Positions 46,267 through 55,194 of a stretch of 64,000 nt of DNA are shown one piece after another. Numbering within the stretch: position 1 is the stretch's first letter; each line of letters begins with the position of its first letter. The DNA is taken from positions 1 to 64,000 of the forward strand of contig DEAE01000007.1 of NCBI GenBank assembly GCA_002347025.1, in the 5' to 3' direction. A program made the translations under genes and the position numbers. Origin of the DNA: Acidobacteria bacterium UBA2990. GTDB taxonomy: Bacteria > Acidobacteriota > Vicinamibacteria > Vicinamibacterales > UBA8438. The notes under the pieces were generated by a model that had not been told where the DNA came from, did not search any database, and saw only the letters and a program-made list of their open reading frames with translations.

Positions 46267-47565
46267 ATGCGAAAGATCGCCGTGACTGCCCTAATGGCCT
46301 GCTCATTTAGTCTCCCCTCCCTACTCGCCCAACAGGCAGACAACGCGAACCAAACGCAGTTGATCGACGCTACGCAAAGGGGCTATGAACAACTTGTCGG
46401 GTCCCTGATCGATGAGGGAATCGACGTCAATGAGACAAGAGCAGATGGGTCGACCCCGATCCTGTGGGCATCCCTACGTAACGACCTCGCAATCGTTACC
46501 ATCCTGCTTCAGTCCGGGGCCGACCCTAATATCCCTGACGAAAATGGGGAAACACCACTGCTGGCAGCAAGTAGCAACGGGAATGTGTCCATTGCACAGA
46601 TGCTACTGGATGCAGGAGCCTCCGTCGAAGCAGCTCGATGGAGCGGCGACACGCCACTGATGGCCGCAGCCCTGTCTGGCAGTATCGATATAGTGCGGTT
46701 GTTGCTCGACCACGATGCCACCGTTAACACGGCGGAAGCACGCATGGGTCAGACCCCTCTGATGTGGGCCATAGCTACAGGCCACCCCGCCATAGCTCGT
46801 CTGCTGGTTGAGGCTGGAGCCGACGTCAATGCCCAATCCTACCGCGGCTTCCGGCCCATCCTCTTCGCAGCCGAGCACACGGACCCATCCAGTGCGGAAC
46901 TGTTACTGGCCGCTGGGGCTGAACCGCATGTAGTGGCCTCCGATGGCAACACCGCATTCATGATTGCACTCGCTCGGGGGAGTGAGGCCGTCACCCGACT
47001 GCTGCTGGACAAAGGCGCTGACGTCAACGCACGTGACCGCACAGGTGCGAGCCCTCTGCACGAAGTGGCCAGACAGGGCAACAGCGCACTAGCAAGAGAA
47101 CTTGTGGCGCGCGGTGCAGACCTCCAAGCACGAACCGCCCGCAACGACGGATGGAACGCGGCTGGTATCCGCTCCACAAGTGGACTCACTCCTTTTCTGA
47201 TTGCCGCACAGAGCGGTGACACCGCGATGATGGAGACACTGGTTACCGTCGGGGCAGATCCCACAACCGAAACCTTCGAGGGTGCTGGAGGAGTCCTCTT
47301 GGCCACCCGAAGCCGAAACCAAGAGGCTGTCCATTTCGCCGTCGAGCTGGGGCTTGACGTGAACCAGCACCCGGTGGGCACCCCAAGCGCTCTCCACGAC
47401 GCTATTCGTGTCGGCGACGATGCCATTGTCGAATACCTCGCCGCGCACGGTGCTGACTTCGAAGCTAGGGATCAACATGGCCGGACACCTCTCGAGGAAG
47501 CCGAATTCGAGGCGCCAACCCACACGATCGAGCTCGTCCGTCGACTGACGGCCGAACGCCAATAG
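46267..47565 (+). CDS. exported ankyrin-repeat protein, module C
   Basis: 432 residues with a signal peptide ending PSLLAQ. Ankyrin repeats run from about residue 35 to the end (GSTPILWASLRND, GETPLLAASSNG, GDTPLMAAALSG, GQTPLMWAIATG, GNTAFMIALARG, GASPLHEVARQG). A non-repeat insert lies before SGLTPFLIAAQSGD, echoing modules A and B. It is divergent from DUF1592 C. Neither gene has a clear ribosome site. It is likely the binding or assembly partner of the DUF1592/DUF1552 pair. Confidence 0.92.
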   Translation: MRKIAVTALMACSFSLPSLLAQQADNANQTQLIDATQRGYEQLVGSLIDEGIDVNETRADGSTPILWASLRNDLAIVTILLQSGADPNIPDENGETPLLAASSNGNVSIAQMLLDAGASVEAARWSGDTPLMAAALSGSIDIVRLLLDHDATVNTAEARMGQTPLMWAIATGHPAIARLLVEAGADVNAQSYRGFRPILFAAEHTDPSSAELLLAAGAEPHVVASDGNTAFMIALARGSEAVTRLLLDKGADVNARDRTGASPLHEVARQGNSALARELVARGADLQARTARNDGWNAAGIRSTSGLTPFLIAAQSGDTAMMETLVTVGADPTTETFEGAGGVLLATRSRNQEAVHFAVELGLDVNQHPVGTPSALHDAIRVGDDAIVEYLAAHGADFEARDQHGRTPLEEAEFEAPTHTIELVRRLTAERQ

Positions 47566-47659
47566 TCCATCACCCAGCAACAGGCTTGCAGACAGCGCTG
47601 TCCTGAGCGATGATGGGGTCATTACGGATTACACGGGAAGCCTCTTGAGGAGGATTGAG

Positions 47660-48721
47660 ATGCATGATCGTCTCCGAGTAGTTGCCACTATCCTAACTAT
47701 CGCCTTGTTTATTCCGGCCTTGTCGTTCGGGCAAGGTCAATCGGGCAACGCCCCTGAGGTGGATCCAGGATGGGAAATGCCCCGCATGCCCAACGGCCAG
47801 CCGAACCTGCAGGGCTACTGGACAACCCAAACATTCACCCCTATGGAACGACCAGAGTATCTAGGTGATCAGGCGTTCTATAGCGAGGAGGAGTGGGCTC
47901 AGCTGCAGGCACAGCTCACCGTAGACGGCGCAGATCCCCTCGCCCGTCACGTCATCACCCTCGCGGACAGCGATGAACGCGAAAAGGTCCTCAATCAAAC
48001 CTACCGCGATGAGACCTACGTTCACTACGACAATGCCATCTGGCTGGCAACCCGCGTGCCCAAAGGGTTGTCAACCCGACGAACATCGCTGGTCACCGAC
48101 CCAGCAAACGGTCGGATCCCACCGCGTAACGCCCAAGCTCAAGCGCGGGCCGACGCACGACGCGCCGCACGCGGAAACCGCGGACCATTCGACGGCTACG
48201 AACTGCGGCCTCTGAGCGAACGCTGCATCTACTATGGCTACAATGGACCTCCATTGCAGAATCCGTCCTATAACGACATTCACCAGATCTTCCAGAACTC
48301 AGACCACGTGGTGATCTTCACCGAGCAAAATAACAACCCACCACGAATAATCCCAGTGGATGGACGCCCTGAAATCTCTGAAGATATTCGCCAATATCCA
48401 GGCGACTCTCGAGGATACTGGGACGGCGACACCCTGGTGGTTGAAAGCAATCACTTTAACGACAGCACTGCGTGGCAAGGTTCAAGCCGTGACCTCAAAG
48501 TGGTGGAACGATTCACCCGTATCGCCGATGACCGAATCCACTACGAGTTCACCGTTGAAGACCCAAACACCTGGGACCAGCCGTGGAGCGCCGAGATTCC
48601 AATGATGGCAACCGAAGGCCCCATGTACGAGTATGCCTGCCACGAGGGGAATCACGATATTAAGCACATCCAAGAGGTCTACCGCAATATCGAGTTACAA
48701 GAGGCCAAGAAAACTCAGTAG
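47660..48721 (+). CDS. exported protein of unknown function, acidobacterial family
   Basis: 353 residues from ATG 47660, with AGGAGG six bases upstream. The signal peptide ends ALSFGQ. Recurrent family features are MPNGQPNLQGYWTTQTFTP, PLSERCIYYG..GPP, YNDIHQIFQNSDHVVIFTE, RGYWDGDTLVVES and VEDPNTWDQPWSAEIPM, ending YEYACHEGNHDIKHI. These are typical of an uncharacterised exported family common in acidobacteria. The lone CHEGNH is not a heme motif. The WDGDTL and TRIADDR strands suggest a beta-rich fold. It stands alone on the plus strand after ankyrin C. Confidence 0.82.
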   Translation: MHDRLRVVATILTIALFIPALSFGQGQSGNAPEVDPGWEMPRMPNGQPNLQGYWTTQTFTPMERPEYLGDQAFYSEEEWAQLQAQLTVDGADPLARHVITLADSDEREKVLNQTYRDETYVHYDNAIWLATRVPKGLSTRRTSLVTDPANGRIPPRNAQAQARADARRAARGNRGPFDGYELRPLSERCIYYGYNGPPLQNPSYNDIHQIFQNSDHVVIFTEQNNNPPRIIPVDGRPEISEDIRQYPGDSRGYWDGDTLVVESNHFNDSTAWQGSSRDLKVVERFTRIADDRIHYEFTVEDPNTWDQPWSAEIPMMATEGPMYEYACHEGNHDIKHIQEVYRNIELQEAKKTQ

Positions 48722-48764
48722 CGGTCACGAACACAACAGATTCCACCGAACATATCACCATCCA

Positions 48765-48796
48765 GAGGACCGCCGCGTTTCTAGTGGGCGGTCCTC
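48765..48796. terminator. 10-bp perfect hairpin between convergent genes
   Basis: GAGGACCGCC (48765-48774) pairs perfectly with GGCGGTCCTC (48787-48796) around a 12-base loop. It lies 43 bp after the plus-strand stop and 30 bp before the amidase stop on the other strand. Only a short TTT follows. Confidence 0.65.
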
Positions 48797-48826
48797 GAGC
48801 TTTCCAAGTAGGTTCACCGGCCTAGT

Positions 48827-50350
48827 CTATGGCGTGTGCCGCGGCGGCTTTCTGGCCGGGGCTAGTTGTTCGATGGTATAAGCAAGATTGAGTAGTTCTT
48901 GCTCCGCCCACGACTCAGCCAACAGCTCTAGCGCCACGGGCATCTCGTAATTGCCGAATCCGGCCGGAACGGAGATCGCGGGCAGTCCCGAAGCTGCAGC
49001 CAATTTGCAGTTGAAGTGCGATTGCTCCTCTCCCAACTTTACTGCCTCTTCGGTAGCCGTCGGATAAGCCAAGACATCCAAATCGTTCGCTTGCAAGAGC
49101 ATCAAGAGCTCAGTGCGCATTTCTCTCCCGTCCGCGTGGCGTTCAAGATAGGTCTGCCTCGAATCGTAATTAGCACTCAAAATCCCCTCCCAGAGCGAAA
49201 CCACATCGCGGGAAAGCCGCTCATCCTTTGCCAACTCCATGAACGATTGCACTGGCAGAGCCGGGTAACGTTGAAGATAGGCCGACAAATCCCTTTTCAT
49301 GTCATAGTCATCAACAAAGAATGCTCCTGGAGCTGCACTTTCAGCCTTCATCACAGTCAACGCTGGCGACGTCAGGCGAACGATCGATGCACCAGCGTTA
49401 CTAAGTTCGGTCAGTAGATGCTCGATTCGATCGTTCACTCCGCTATGCTGCGGTTCATCACCAAACCAGTCAGCTAGCACGCCAATCCGCCAGCCAGCCA
49501 GGTCCACTTGCCTCAATTCGTTCAGATAGCTATCAGGGATTTTGGCAAACGACTCGGCTGTCTGAACGTCAAGAGGGTCATAGCCCACCGTGGCATCTAG
49601 CGTGATTGCCAAATCACGCACGCTCCGGGCAAGTGGCCCGCCAATATCACGGGAACTCGACAAGGGGACGATGCCAGCTCGACTGCTAATTCCCTGTGTC
49701 CCTCTCAACCCAAACAGGTTATTGTGGGCTGCTGGCACCCGAATGGAACCACAGGTGTCGCTACCTAGGCCAACAGCCCCGAAATTCGCTGCCACCGCCG
49801 CACCGGTACCACCACTCGAGCCACCCGGGTGACGCTCGGGGCCGTAGGGATTGCGCGTCACACCGAAGGCAGACCCTCTAGTGGTCCAGCCATACGCAAA
49901 TTCATGCATGGTTGTTTTAGCAAGCATGATCGCGCCGGCCGCTCTCAGTCGGGCGACTTGCGTGGCATCTCGTTTAGGCCAGTGCCCGTCGATGATCGCG
50001 GACCCCACGGTTGTAGGCATATCGATAGTTTCATAGTTGTCCTTAACCAATACCGGAATACCGTGCAACAAGGACCGAGAACCCGAACGCTCGCGTTCCT
50101 CATCCAGCGCCTTCGCTTGAGCCAACGCGCTGCTATTGTGATGCTGTATCGCGTTCAGGGTCGGACCTTGCTGGTCATAGTTGTCAATGCGTTGTTGATA
50201 CCACGTAACCAACTCAACCGACGTGATATCACCCTCATCCAGTAAGGCCTGGAGATCCTCGATCGAGGCCTCGAGCAAATGCGGCTGAGCCAGCAACTCC
50301 GATACCAACACGAACAGCCAACAAAATAGACCTGACATGAATCGATGCAT
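48827..50350 (-). CDS. exported amidase (amidase-signature family)
   Basis: About 507 residues from ATG 50350, giving a signal peptide ending ELLAQ. The catalytic Ser-cisSer-Lys triad is visible as PVLVKDNYE (K103), HPGGSSGG (cis-Ser) and the nucleophile in GSDTCGSIRVPA (S202). The length fits the family. It is not GatA: no gatB/gatC are nearby and it has an export signal. It probably hydrolyses amides or peptide amides in the periplasm. It is convergent with the gene ending at 48721. Confidence 0.92.
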   Translation of the reverse strand: MHRFMSGLFCWLFVLVSELLAQPHLLEASIEDLQALLDEGDITSVELVTWYQQRIDNYDQQGPTLNAIQHHNSSALAQAKALDEERERSGSRSLLHGIPVLVKDNYETIDMPTTVGSAIIDGHWPKRDATQVARLRAAGAIMLAKTTMHEFAYGWTTRGSAFGVTRNPYGPERHPGGSSGGTGAAVAANFGAVGLGSDTCGSIRVPAAHNNLFGLRGTQGISSRAGIVPLSSSRDIGGPLARSVRDLAITLDATVGYDPLDVQTAESFAKIPDSYLNELRQVDLAGWRIGVLADWFGDEPQHSGVNDRIEHLLTELSNAGASIVRLTSPALTVMKAESAAPGAFFVDDYDMKRDLSAYLQRYPALPVQSFMELAKDERLSRDVVSLWEGILSANYDSRQTYLERHADGREMRTELLMLLQANDLDVLAYPTATEEAVKLGEEQSHFNCKLAAASGLPAISVPAGFGNYEMPVALELLAESWAEQELLNLAYTIEQLAPARKPPRHTP

Positions 50351-50680
50351 ATGGTTACCCCCGCCAATCATCAACAAGAATTTGTGTCAAACACTTCATT
50401 GTCTGTCCCCGTTCCAACACATCAAAAAGAACCAAATTATTCCTTACCGATCCGGTCCTAGCTCACACAGGTATTGCCGGCTTAGTTAAACTGGCCATCA
50501 GGGATTTTCTCTAAACCTACCTCAGATTCAAGCAATGAAGAGCCAAACCATTTTGCCATCATTGTCCTGGGTGGCTTCTTTGATGGAATTTTCGTGTAGC
50601 CGCTTATCAAGATCGGCATTCTCAATATATACTTTTCATCTCAACATTAACTTTTCATGAGGTGGAGAATGAGAGGCTCA
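50351..50680. promoter_or_regulatory. AT-rich divergent region with a 9-bp direct repeat
   Basis: This 330-bp gap is clearly richer in A and T than its surroundings. ACTTTTCAT occurs at 50631-50639 and again at 50650-50658, 19 bp apart, just before the plus-strand gene. TATATA at about 50626-50631 may be a -10 element. The repeat spacing (about two helix turns) suits an activator site. No regulator is identified. Confidence 0.35.
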
Positions 50681-51301
50681 ATGTCAAAAACACTGCTTAT
50701 TCCAACAACTGCCATCACCGTGCTCACTCTAGGACTAGGCAGTGCGTTTGGCCAACAGGCTGAACCCTCTGGTCCGCATACATCTGCAGAATGGCAAATC
50801 TGGGCATACACAACTGCCGCTCCTTCATTTATTGCGGAGAACGCAACGGCGGTCGATGCTTCTAATAATGTCTTACGAGCAGGTACGAACGGCTGGACTT
50901 GTGTTCCTGCTAATCCAAGAGGACCGGCTGAACCCGAAAACGGCTGGATGGACGCTCACGAAGCCATGCCGTTGTGTGCCGATGGAGAAGGCTTTAAATG
51001 GGTCGTCGCCTATCTCACCGGAGAAACCCCTCAGCTCGAACGTAACGTCTTTATATGGATGCTTCACGGAGACATGGGAGAAGACAACACCACCCCGCTC
51101 GTGATGAGCCAGGCCGAGGCTGAGGATCCAGACAACTGGATCATGTCCGGACCGCATCTGATGATGATGCCCAAAGACATTAGCAGCTTGGACGCCTTCA
51201 CAACCGACTTCACGTCTGGATCGCCCTACGCGATGTTTGCTGGCACAGACTACGCACACCTCATGATTCCCTTTGAGCACTACTATCATTACGCACAGTG
51301 A
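50681..51301 (+). CDS. exported protein of unknown function
   Basis: 206 residues from ATG 50681 (GAGG four bases upstream); in-frame ATGs at 50657 and 50669 are alternatives. The signal peptide ends GSAFGQ. The mature part is rich in Trp, Met and acidic residues (AEWQIWAYTTAAPSFIAENA, NGWTCVPANPRGP, NGWMDAHEAMPLC, NWIMSGPHLMMMPKD, GTDYAHLMIPFEHYYH). It has two cysteines and several histidines. I recognise no family with certainty. The Met/His clusters hint at metal binding. A clear terminator follows. Confidence 0.72.
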   Translation: MSKTLLIPTTAITVLTLGLGSAFGQQAEPSGPHTSAEWQIWAYTTAAPSFIAENATAVDASNNVLRAGTNGWTCVPANPRGPAEPENGWMDAHEAMPLCADGEGFKWVVAYLTGETPQLERNVFIWMLHGDMGEDNTTPLVMSQAEAEDPDNWIMSGPHLMMMPKDISSLDAFTTDFTSGSPYAMFAGTDYAHLMIPFEHYYHYAQ

Positions 51302-51329
51302 ATTCGAGAGTAGGGGCAAGCAAGAATGG

Positions 51330-51362
51330 AGGGCAGAGGAACCCCCTCAAGCCCTCTTTTCT
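51330..51362 (+). terminator. Rho-independent terminator
   Basis: GAGGGC (51330-51335) pairs with GCCCTC (51352-51357), with extra pairing inside the loop, and is followed at once by TTTT. It lies 29 bp after the stop at 51301. This is the only hairpin in the window with a proper T-tract. Confidence 0.7.
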
Positions 51363-51535
51363 CTCCACCAGGACGTCAGACAATCCAGCACGCCCAACTA
51401 CACACTTCCTGCAGCCTCTGGGAACTAGGTCGGTAGAAATATCATTGGCTCGAGCCGGACAGCCTTAGCCCTTTGTTGCTGCGGTCTGGAGATCATCGAT
51501 CGACTTGAGGTCTGCCGCAGCTTCGACCAATCCTA

Positions 51536-52270
51536 TTGAAGGGGACATCTGCCCTGACTCAACTGCTTCTGATCAGTAATTCGACAAACCACGGGGAAGG
51601 CTATCTCGACCACTGCATGGACGAGATACTCGACATCCTCGGACAGCGACGTAAGCTCGCATTCATCCCGTTCGCACTTTTTGATCGTGATGCCTACGGA
51701 GCAAAGGCGCAGCAACGGTTCGAGCGTGAAGGCCTCGTTGTGCGAACTGTCACTGCCGATGATGCTGGACTTGAAACGCTTGACTGGGCAGAAGCGGCCT
51801 TCGTTGGAGGCGGAAACACTTTTCGGCTCCTCAAAACACTGCGTGATGCCTATTTACATAAAAAACTTCGTCAGCGCGTCAGTCAAGGCATGGTCTATAT
51901 GGGAGCAAGCGCTGGGGCTAACATAGCGTCACCCACCATCCGCACCACCAATGACATGCCAATTGTCGAGCCAGACTCCTTGGACGCGATCGCTCTCGTA
52001 CCATTTCAAATCAACCCACACTATGTGGAACCACGCGGACACACGACTCACATGGGCGAAACCCGCGATCAGCGCCTCGCTGAATACCTAGAAGAAAACT
52101 CCACTGCCGTGGTCGGAATCCGCGAGGGAGGTTGGATTCGGGTAGTTGGACAGCGAGCGACGATTGGGGGCACACAGGCGGCACGAATCTTCAGACGTGA
52201 CTCGGGTCCGGAGGACCGCACTCCAGGCGCCGACCTCTCTGACCTACTCGTAGTGGGGAATCTACCTTAG
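51536..52270 (+). CDS. pepE: dipeptidase E-like peptidase (S51, PepE)
   Basis: About 244 residues from TTG 51536; the start is uncertain, since no good ATG or ribosome site is seen. The protein matches PepE closely: FVGGGNTFRLLKTL, the nucleophile elbow GASAGAN (S125), TTNDMPIV (D140) and FQINPHYVEP (H162). This gives the Ser-His-Asp/Glu set used to cleave alpha-aspartyl dipeptides. No signal peptide, so cytosolic. The C-terminus is longer than in E. coli (229 residues). It is a distant relative of the exported S51 protein at 7581-8378. Confidence 0.85.
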   Translation: MKGTSALTQLLLISNSTNHGEGYLDHCMDEILDILGQRRKLAFIPFALFDRDAYGAKAQQRFEREGLVVRTVTADDAGLETLDWAEAAFVGGGNTFRLLKTLRDAYLHKKLRQRVSQGMVYMGASAGANIASPTIRTTNDMPIVEPDSLDAIALVPFQINPHYVEPRGHTTHMGETRDQRLAEYLEENSTAVVGIREGGWIRVVGQRATIGGTQAARIFRRDSGPEDRTPGADLSDLLVVGNLP

Positions 52271-52421
52271 GTGTTATCCAGTCGGAGGCCAATTACCTCA
52301 GTTCGACAAGAGCAAAAATGGAACAGCCGTAGGTGGCAGCAGGAATTGCGGCAACCCATCCGCTTCATATATGTGGTCCCGTTCCTAGACAGGCCCTCCC
52401 TCTCTCTGGAGCCGTAACACC

Positions 52422-52664
52422 CTACTCACCATCACGTCCTTTTCGGTATTCCTCTCTAAGGTTATGAGCAAACCGCTTCAATCCCCGCTTAGCCGATTCC
52501 ACTTTCGGCTGGCTGTCACGCCATGCTTGCCTCGCTCGAGGCTCAAGCTCTTCGGCCAACTTTCGAGAGGTCTCTCTCAATTTTTGGGAGAGCTTTGCAC
52601 GTGTCTCAGGGTCACTCGCTATTTCCTGCACAGCACGTGCCGCCAGACGACTGATTATTCCCAT
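52422..52664 (-). CDS. small helical charged protein
   Basis: 80 residues from ATG 52664 (GGAG nine bases upstream). The sequence is almost all amphipathic helix (SRLAARAVQEIASDPETRAK, LRETSRKLAEELEPRARQ, LKRFAHNLREEYRKGRD), likely coiled-coil, with a strongly basic C-terminus. It has no signal peptide or known domain. It could be a small structural or nucleic-acid-associated protein. It is convergent with pepE and 121 bp downstream of the Sel1 gene. Confidence 0.55.
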   Translation of the reverse strand: MGIISRLAARAVQEIASDPETRAKLSQKLRETSRKLAEELEPRARQAWRDSQPKVESAKRGLKRFAHNLREEYRKGRDGE

Positions 52665-52785
52665 CACTTGACTCCAAATTGAACCACCCCAGTCACCCTC
52701 TGTCTTTTCTATCGTGCAATAACGCTGCAAAATTCAACATTGCACTTCAGACTCAAGTAATGGCCGTTAGAGTGGATAACCCGCA

Positions 52786-53472
52786 CTACGGTCCAGGCGG
52801 GTGAACAGCCTCCCATTCACGGGTAAGGTACCTGGACTCGGCTAGTTGAGTCGCTGTCATCCGCCTTGCTAAGGCATCTCGAGCCTCAATCGCTATCTGC
52901 CGATTCTCGGTGGTGTCCCGGGAAGCCGCCAAACTGCGCCACATGTGAGCCCGAACGTAATCCTGCGACAGACCCTTTCCACTTCCGTACATGGCGCCAA
53001 GGTAGGACATCCCCCCAGCGTGTCCCTGTTCAGCTGCCAGCTTCAGCCAACGGACGGCTTCGACGTGGTCCAACTGAACCCCACGACCAGTGTCGTACAT
53101 GATTCCAAGGTTGTATTGTGCACGGTCATAACCTTGCTCGGCCGCCAGACGGAACCAATGAGCAGCTTCCGTCTGGCTCTGCGGCACACCGCGGCCATTG
53201 CTGTACATGACACCCAAGTTATGCTGGGTATAGACATGGCCCTGCTCGGCCGCCAGTCCATACCAGTGCATAGCCTGGACCTGATCTCTTGAGACACCTC
53301 TGCCGTTGGCGTATCTGAATCCGAGTTCAGCCTGTGCGTCAGCATTTCCTTGATCCGCTCGCATACGAACGTCGTCCAGTGGAGCCACAGCAGCCTGTCT
53401 ACCTACCAGTTCAAGGCTGGCAGAAAGGAGGATCACAACAACGAAGACAGCAGTGTGCATATTTGACTGCAT
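52786..53472 (-). CDS. exported Sel1-repeat protein
   Basis: 228 residues with a signal peptide (MHTAVFVVVILLSASLELVG) and four Sel1 repeats (about 45-190), such as AQYNLGIMYDTGRGVQLDHVE. The C-terminal tail (AESRYLTREWEAVHPP) matches the Sel1 protein at 8428-9261. An ATG four codons downstream is an alternative start. Neither has a good ribosome site. Probably a periplasmic protein-binding solenoid. It may share a transcript with the glucose dehydrogenase gene 193 bp upstream. Confidence 0.88.
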   Translation of the reverse strand: MQSNMHTAVFVVVILLSASLELVGRQAAVAPLDDVRMRADQGNADAQAELGFRYANGRGVSRDQVQAMHWYGLAAEQGHVYTQHNLGVMYSNGRGVPQSQTEAAHWFRLAAEQGYDRAQYNLGIMYDTGRGVQLDHVEAVRWLKLAAEQGHAGGMSYLGAMYGSGKGLSQDYVRAHMWRSLAASRDTTENRQIAIEARDALARRMTATQLAESRYLTREWEAVHPPGP

Positions 53473-53664
53473 CAGTTCTGTTCCGACTGCATAAATTCTA
53501 GCAATCCCCCTCTTACACCGTTCAGTTCCGTGCCCTCAAATAGATCCATTACTGGTGTTGACTGAGGGCGCAATGATCCAGCGCCTACCCAACAAGCTTC
53601 TATAGCCCCCTTCGCAGGGCACTGCCTCCACAGGTACATTTTCTGTCGTGTCTCCCGCTGTTCC

Positions 53665-55032
53665 TCATTCTTGACCGGTGTAATGAAATTGTACAATCGC
53701 CCCAGGATGGTCCAATACTTGAGTCATCTCTCCAGTCACGCCGGTCGTGCGCCCGGCATTATCGGTGGCGACATAAATCGTCCGACCATTCGGATGAATA
53801 GCTATATCTCTGTACCGGTTTGCAGTTCTGAAAAGCTCAACCGGCTCACCTACAGCAGAGCTCCCATCCGCTGAAAGCTGTTGGCGATACATCCGGCCCT
53901 TAATCATGCCTGGCACCAGCAGTGAATCAGCCCAGCCTGGGATACCACCTTCGCGCGTCGTGTAGACTCCCAAACTCGATGGAGCAATCGTAGCGCCGCC
54001 TTGAGCGGCAAAGTCATATCCGCTCGACACCGTAAACAAAGTCTGAATCGGTGGCTGGAAATCAGAATGACTCCACGAATCCTCTGTCTCAGAAGGGACT
54101 GATGGCGGAACCTCACTGGTGCTGAAGACCAAATCGCTACAGGATTCCGGTTCCGAGGCTGACCAGTTAAAGTAAACATAGGCTTGCCCATCACGATATC
54201 CAGCGACCTGAGGCCATCCGTAATTCTTGCCGGACTCGACCAGATTCAACTCATCGTCGGTGCTTGGTCCGTGTTCCGAAGCGTACAAAGCCCCGTCTCG
54301 GCCAAACACCAACCCCTGTGGATTGCGGTGCCCATATGAGAAAATGTGACTCTGAACTCCGTTAAGTGACGGGTTGTCTACTGGAATCGAACCGTCCAGG
54401 TTCAGTCGAAGCACCTTCCCCTGATAGCTCCCCCAATCCTGCAACTGCACCTCGCCGGCCGTAGGCAGCTCTTGAGCCAGATTGGGATTACAGTAGTTTT
54501 GGAGCCAATTACCACCTTGATCTCCAATGGTCAGATATAACTTCTCGTCTGGGCCAATCGCTAGGCGTCCACCCAAATGGTCGTCGTGAGCTGGTAACTC
54601 TGTAATGATATCGAAAGGGTCCTCTAAAGTGTGTCTGGCTGAGTCAAAGGAAAACCGTCTGACCTTCAGTCTTAAACCCATCTGCCCCAGGTAGGTGTAG
54701 GCCACATAAGCGTAATCGGCCCCACTTCCCTTCCCAAGTTCCGGGTGCACCGCCAGACCGAGCAGACCATCTTGGGCGACGTTCTGAATAACCTCGTCAA
54801 TCGTCACAGCGACTTCCTTGCTGCCGTCTATTGGATTCACCCGAGTCACCCGTTTCGCCGTACGCTCAGTCACCCAGATATAGTCATCCGGTCCCCACGA
54901 AATCTCCCACGGATACTGTAGACCGGTCGTCAGAACACCAAGACTAAAAGCGTCGTCCTCTCTGCTCTGAGCCGAATCGCTTGAGAATTGAATGAGTCCA
55001 AGCAAGACGAATGCTGCTATATATCGTTCCAT
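53665..55032 (-). CDS. soluble PQQ glucose dehydrogenase (sGDH/GdhB-like)
   Basis: 455 residues with a signal peptide (to about 21). It aligns well with Acinetobacter soluble GDH: DGLLGLAVHPE, AHDDHLGGRLAIGPDEKLYLTIGDQG, SYQGKVLRLNLDGSIPVDN, SHIFSYGHRNPQGLVF, YGWPQVAGYRDG and TANRYRDIAIHPNG. The catalytic His is H152, the PQQ/substrate-binding Arg-Asn is R236/N237, and the late Lys (GMIKGRMYR) and Arg pair (NRYRD) are kept. It would oxidise aldoses to lactones in the periplasm. This is a different subfamily from the enzyme at 12950-14107. Confidence 0.92.
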   Translation of the reverse strand: MERYIAAFVLLGLIQFSSDSAQSREDDAFSLGVLTTGLQYPWEISWGPDDYIWVTERTAKRVTRVNPIDGSKEVAVTIDEVIQNVAQDGLLGLAVHPELGKGSGADYAYVAYTYLGQMGLRLKVRRFSFDSARHTLEDPFDIITELPAHDDHLGGRLAIGPDEKLYLTIGDQGGNWLQNYCNPNLAQELPTAGEVQLQDWGSYQGKVLRLNLDGSIPVDNPSLNGVQSHIFSYGHRNPQGLVFGRDGALYASEHGPSTDDELNLVESGKNYGWPQVAGYRDGQAYVYFNWSASEPESCSDLVFSTSEVPPSVPSETEDSWSHSDFQPPIQTLFTVSSGYDFAAQGGATIAPSSLGVYTTREGGIPGWADSLLVPGMIKGRMYRQQLSADGSSAVGEPVELFRTANRYRDIAIHPNGRTIYVATDNAGRTTGVTGEMTQVLDHPGAIVQFHYTGQE

Positions 55033-55194
55033 GGCTAAACTCCGCCTTCGTCACAGCCCCGACTCGGAGATGGACCAGACAATGATGATTCACCGGCGTC
55101 CCAATTGGGGAGCTGAGCCACTCCTTGACCTAGGTCGGCATATAGCATCAGCAATCCATGAGCCATAAAACCCACACCGGTGGGACCCCGATAT

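Noticed and set aside
8428..53472. Short repeated DNA blocks suggesting CRISPR or tandem repeats
   Set aside because: The repeats fall in frame inside Sel1 and ankyrin genes and vary between copies. No regular repeat-spacer array exists.
53472..53696. Minus-strand 74-codon reading whose stop overlaps the Sel1 start (TGATG)
   Set aside because: The overlap hints at coupling, but there is no ribosome site, no recognisable domain, and it runs 32 bp into the end of the glucose dehydrogenase gene. Chance is more likely.
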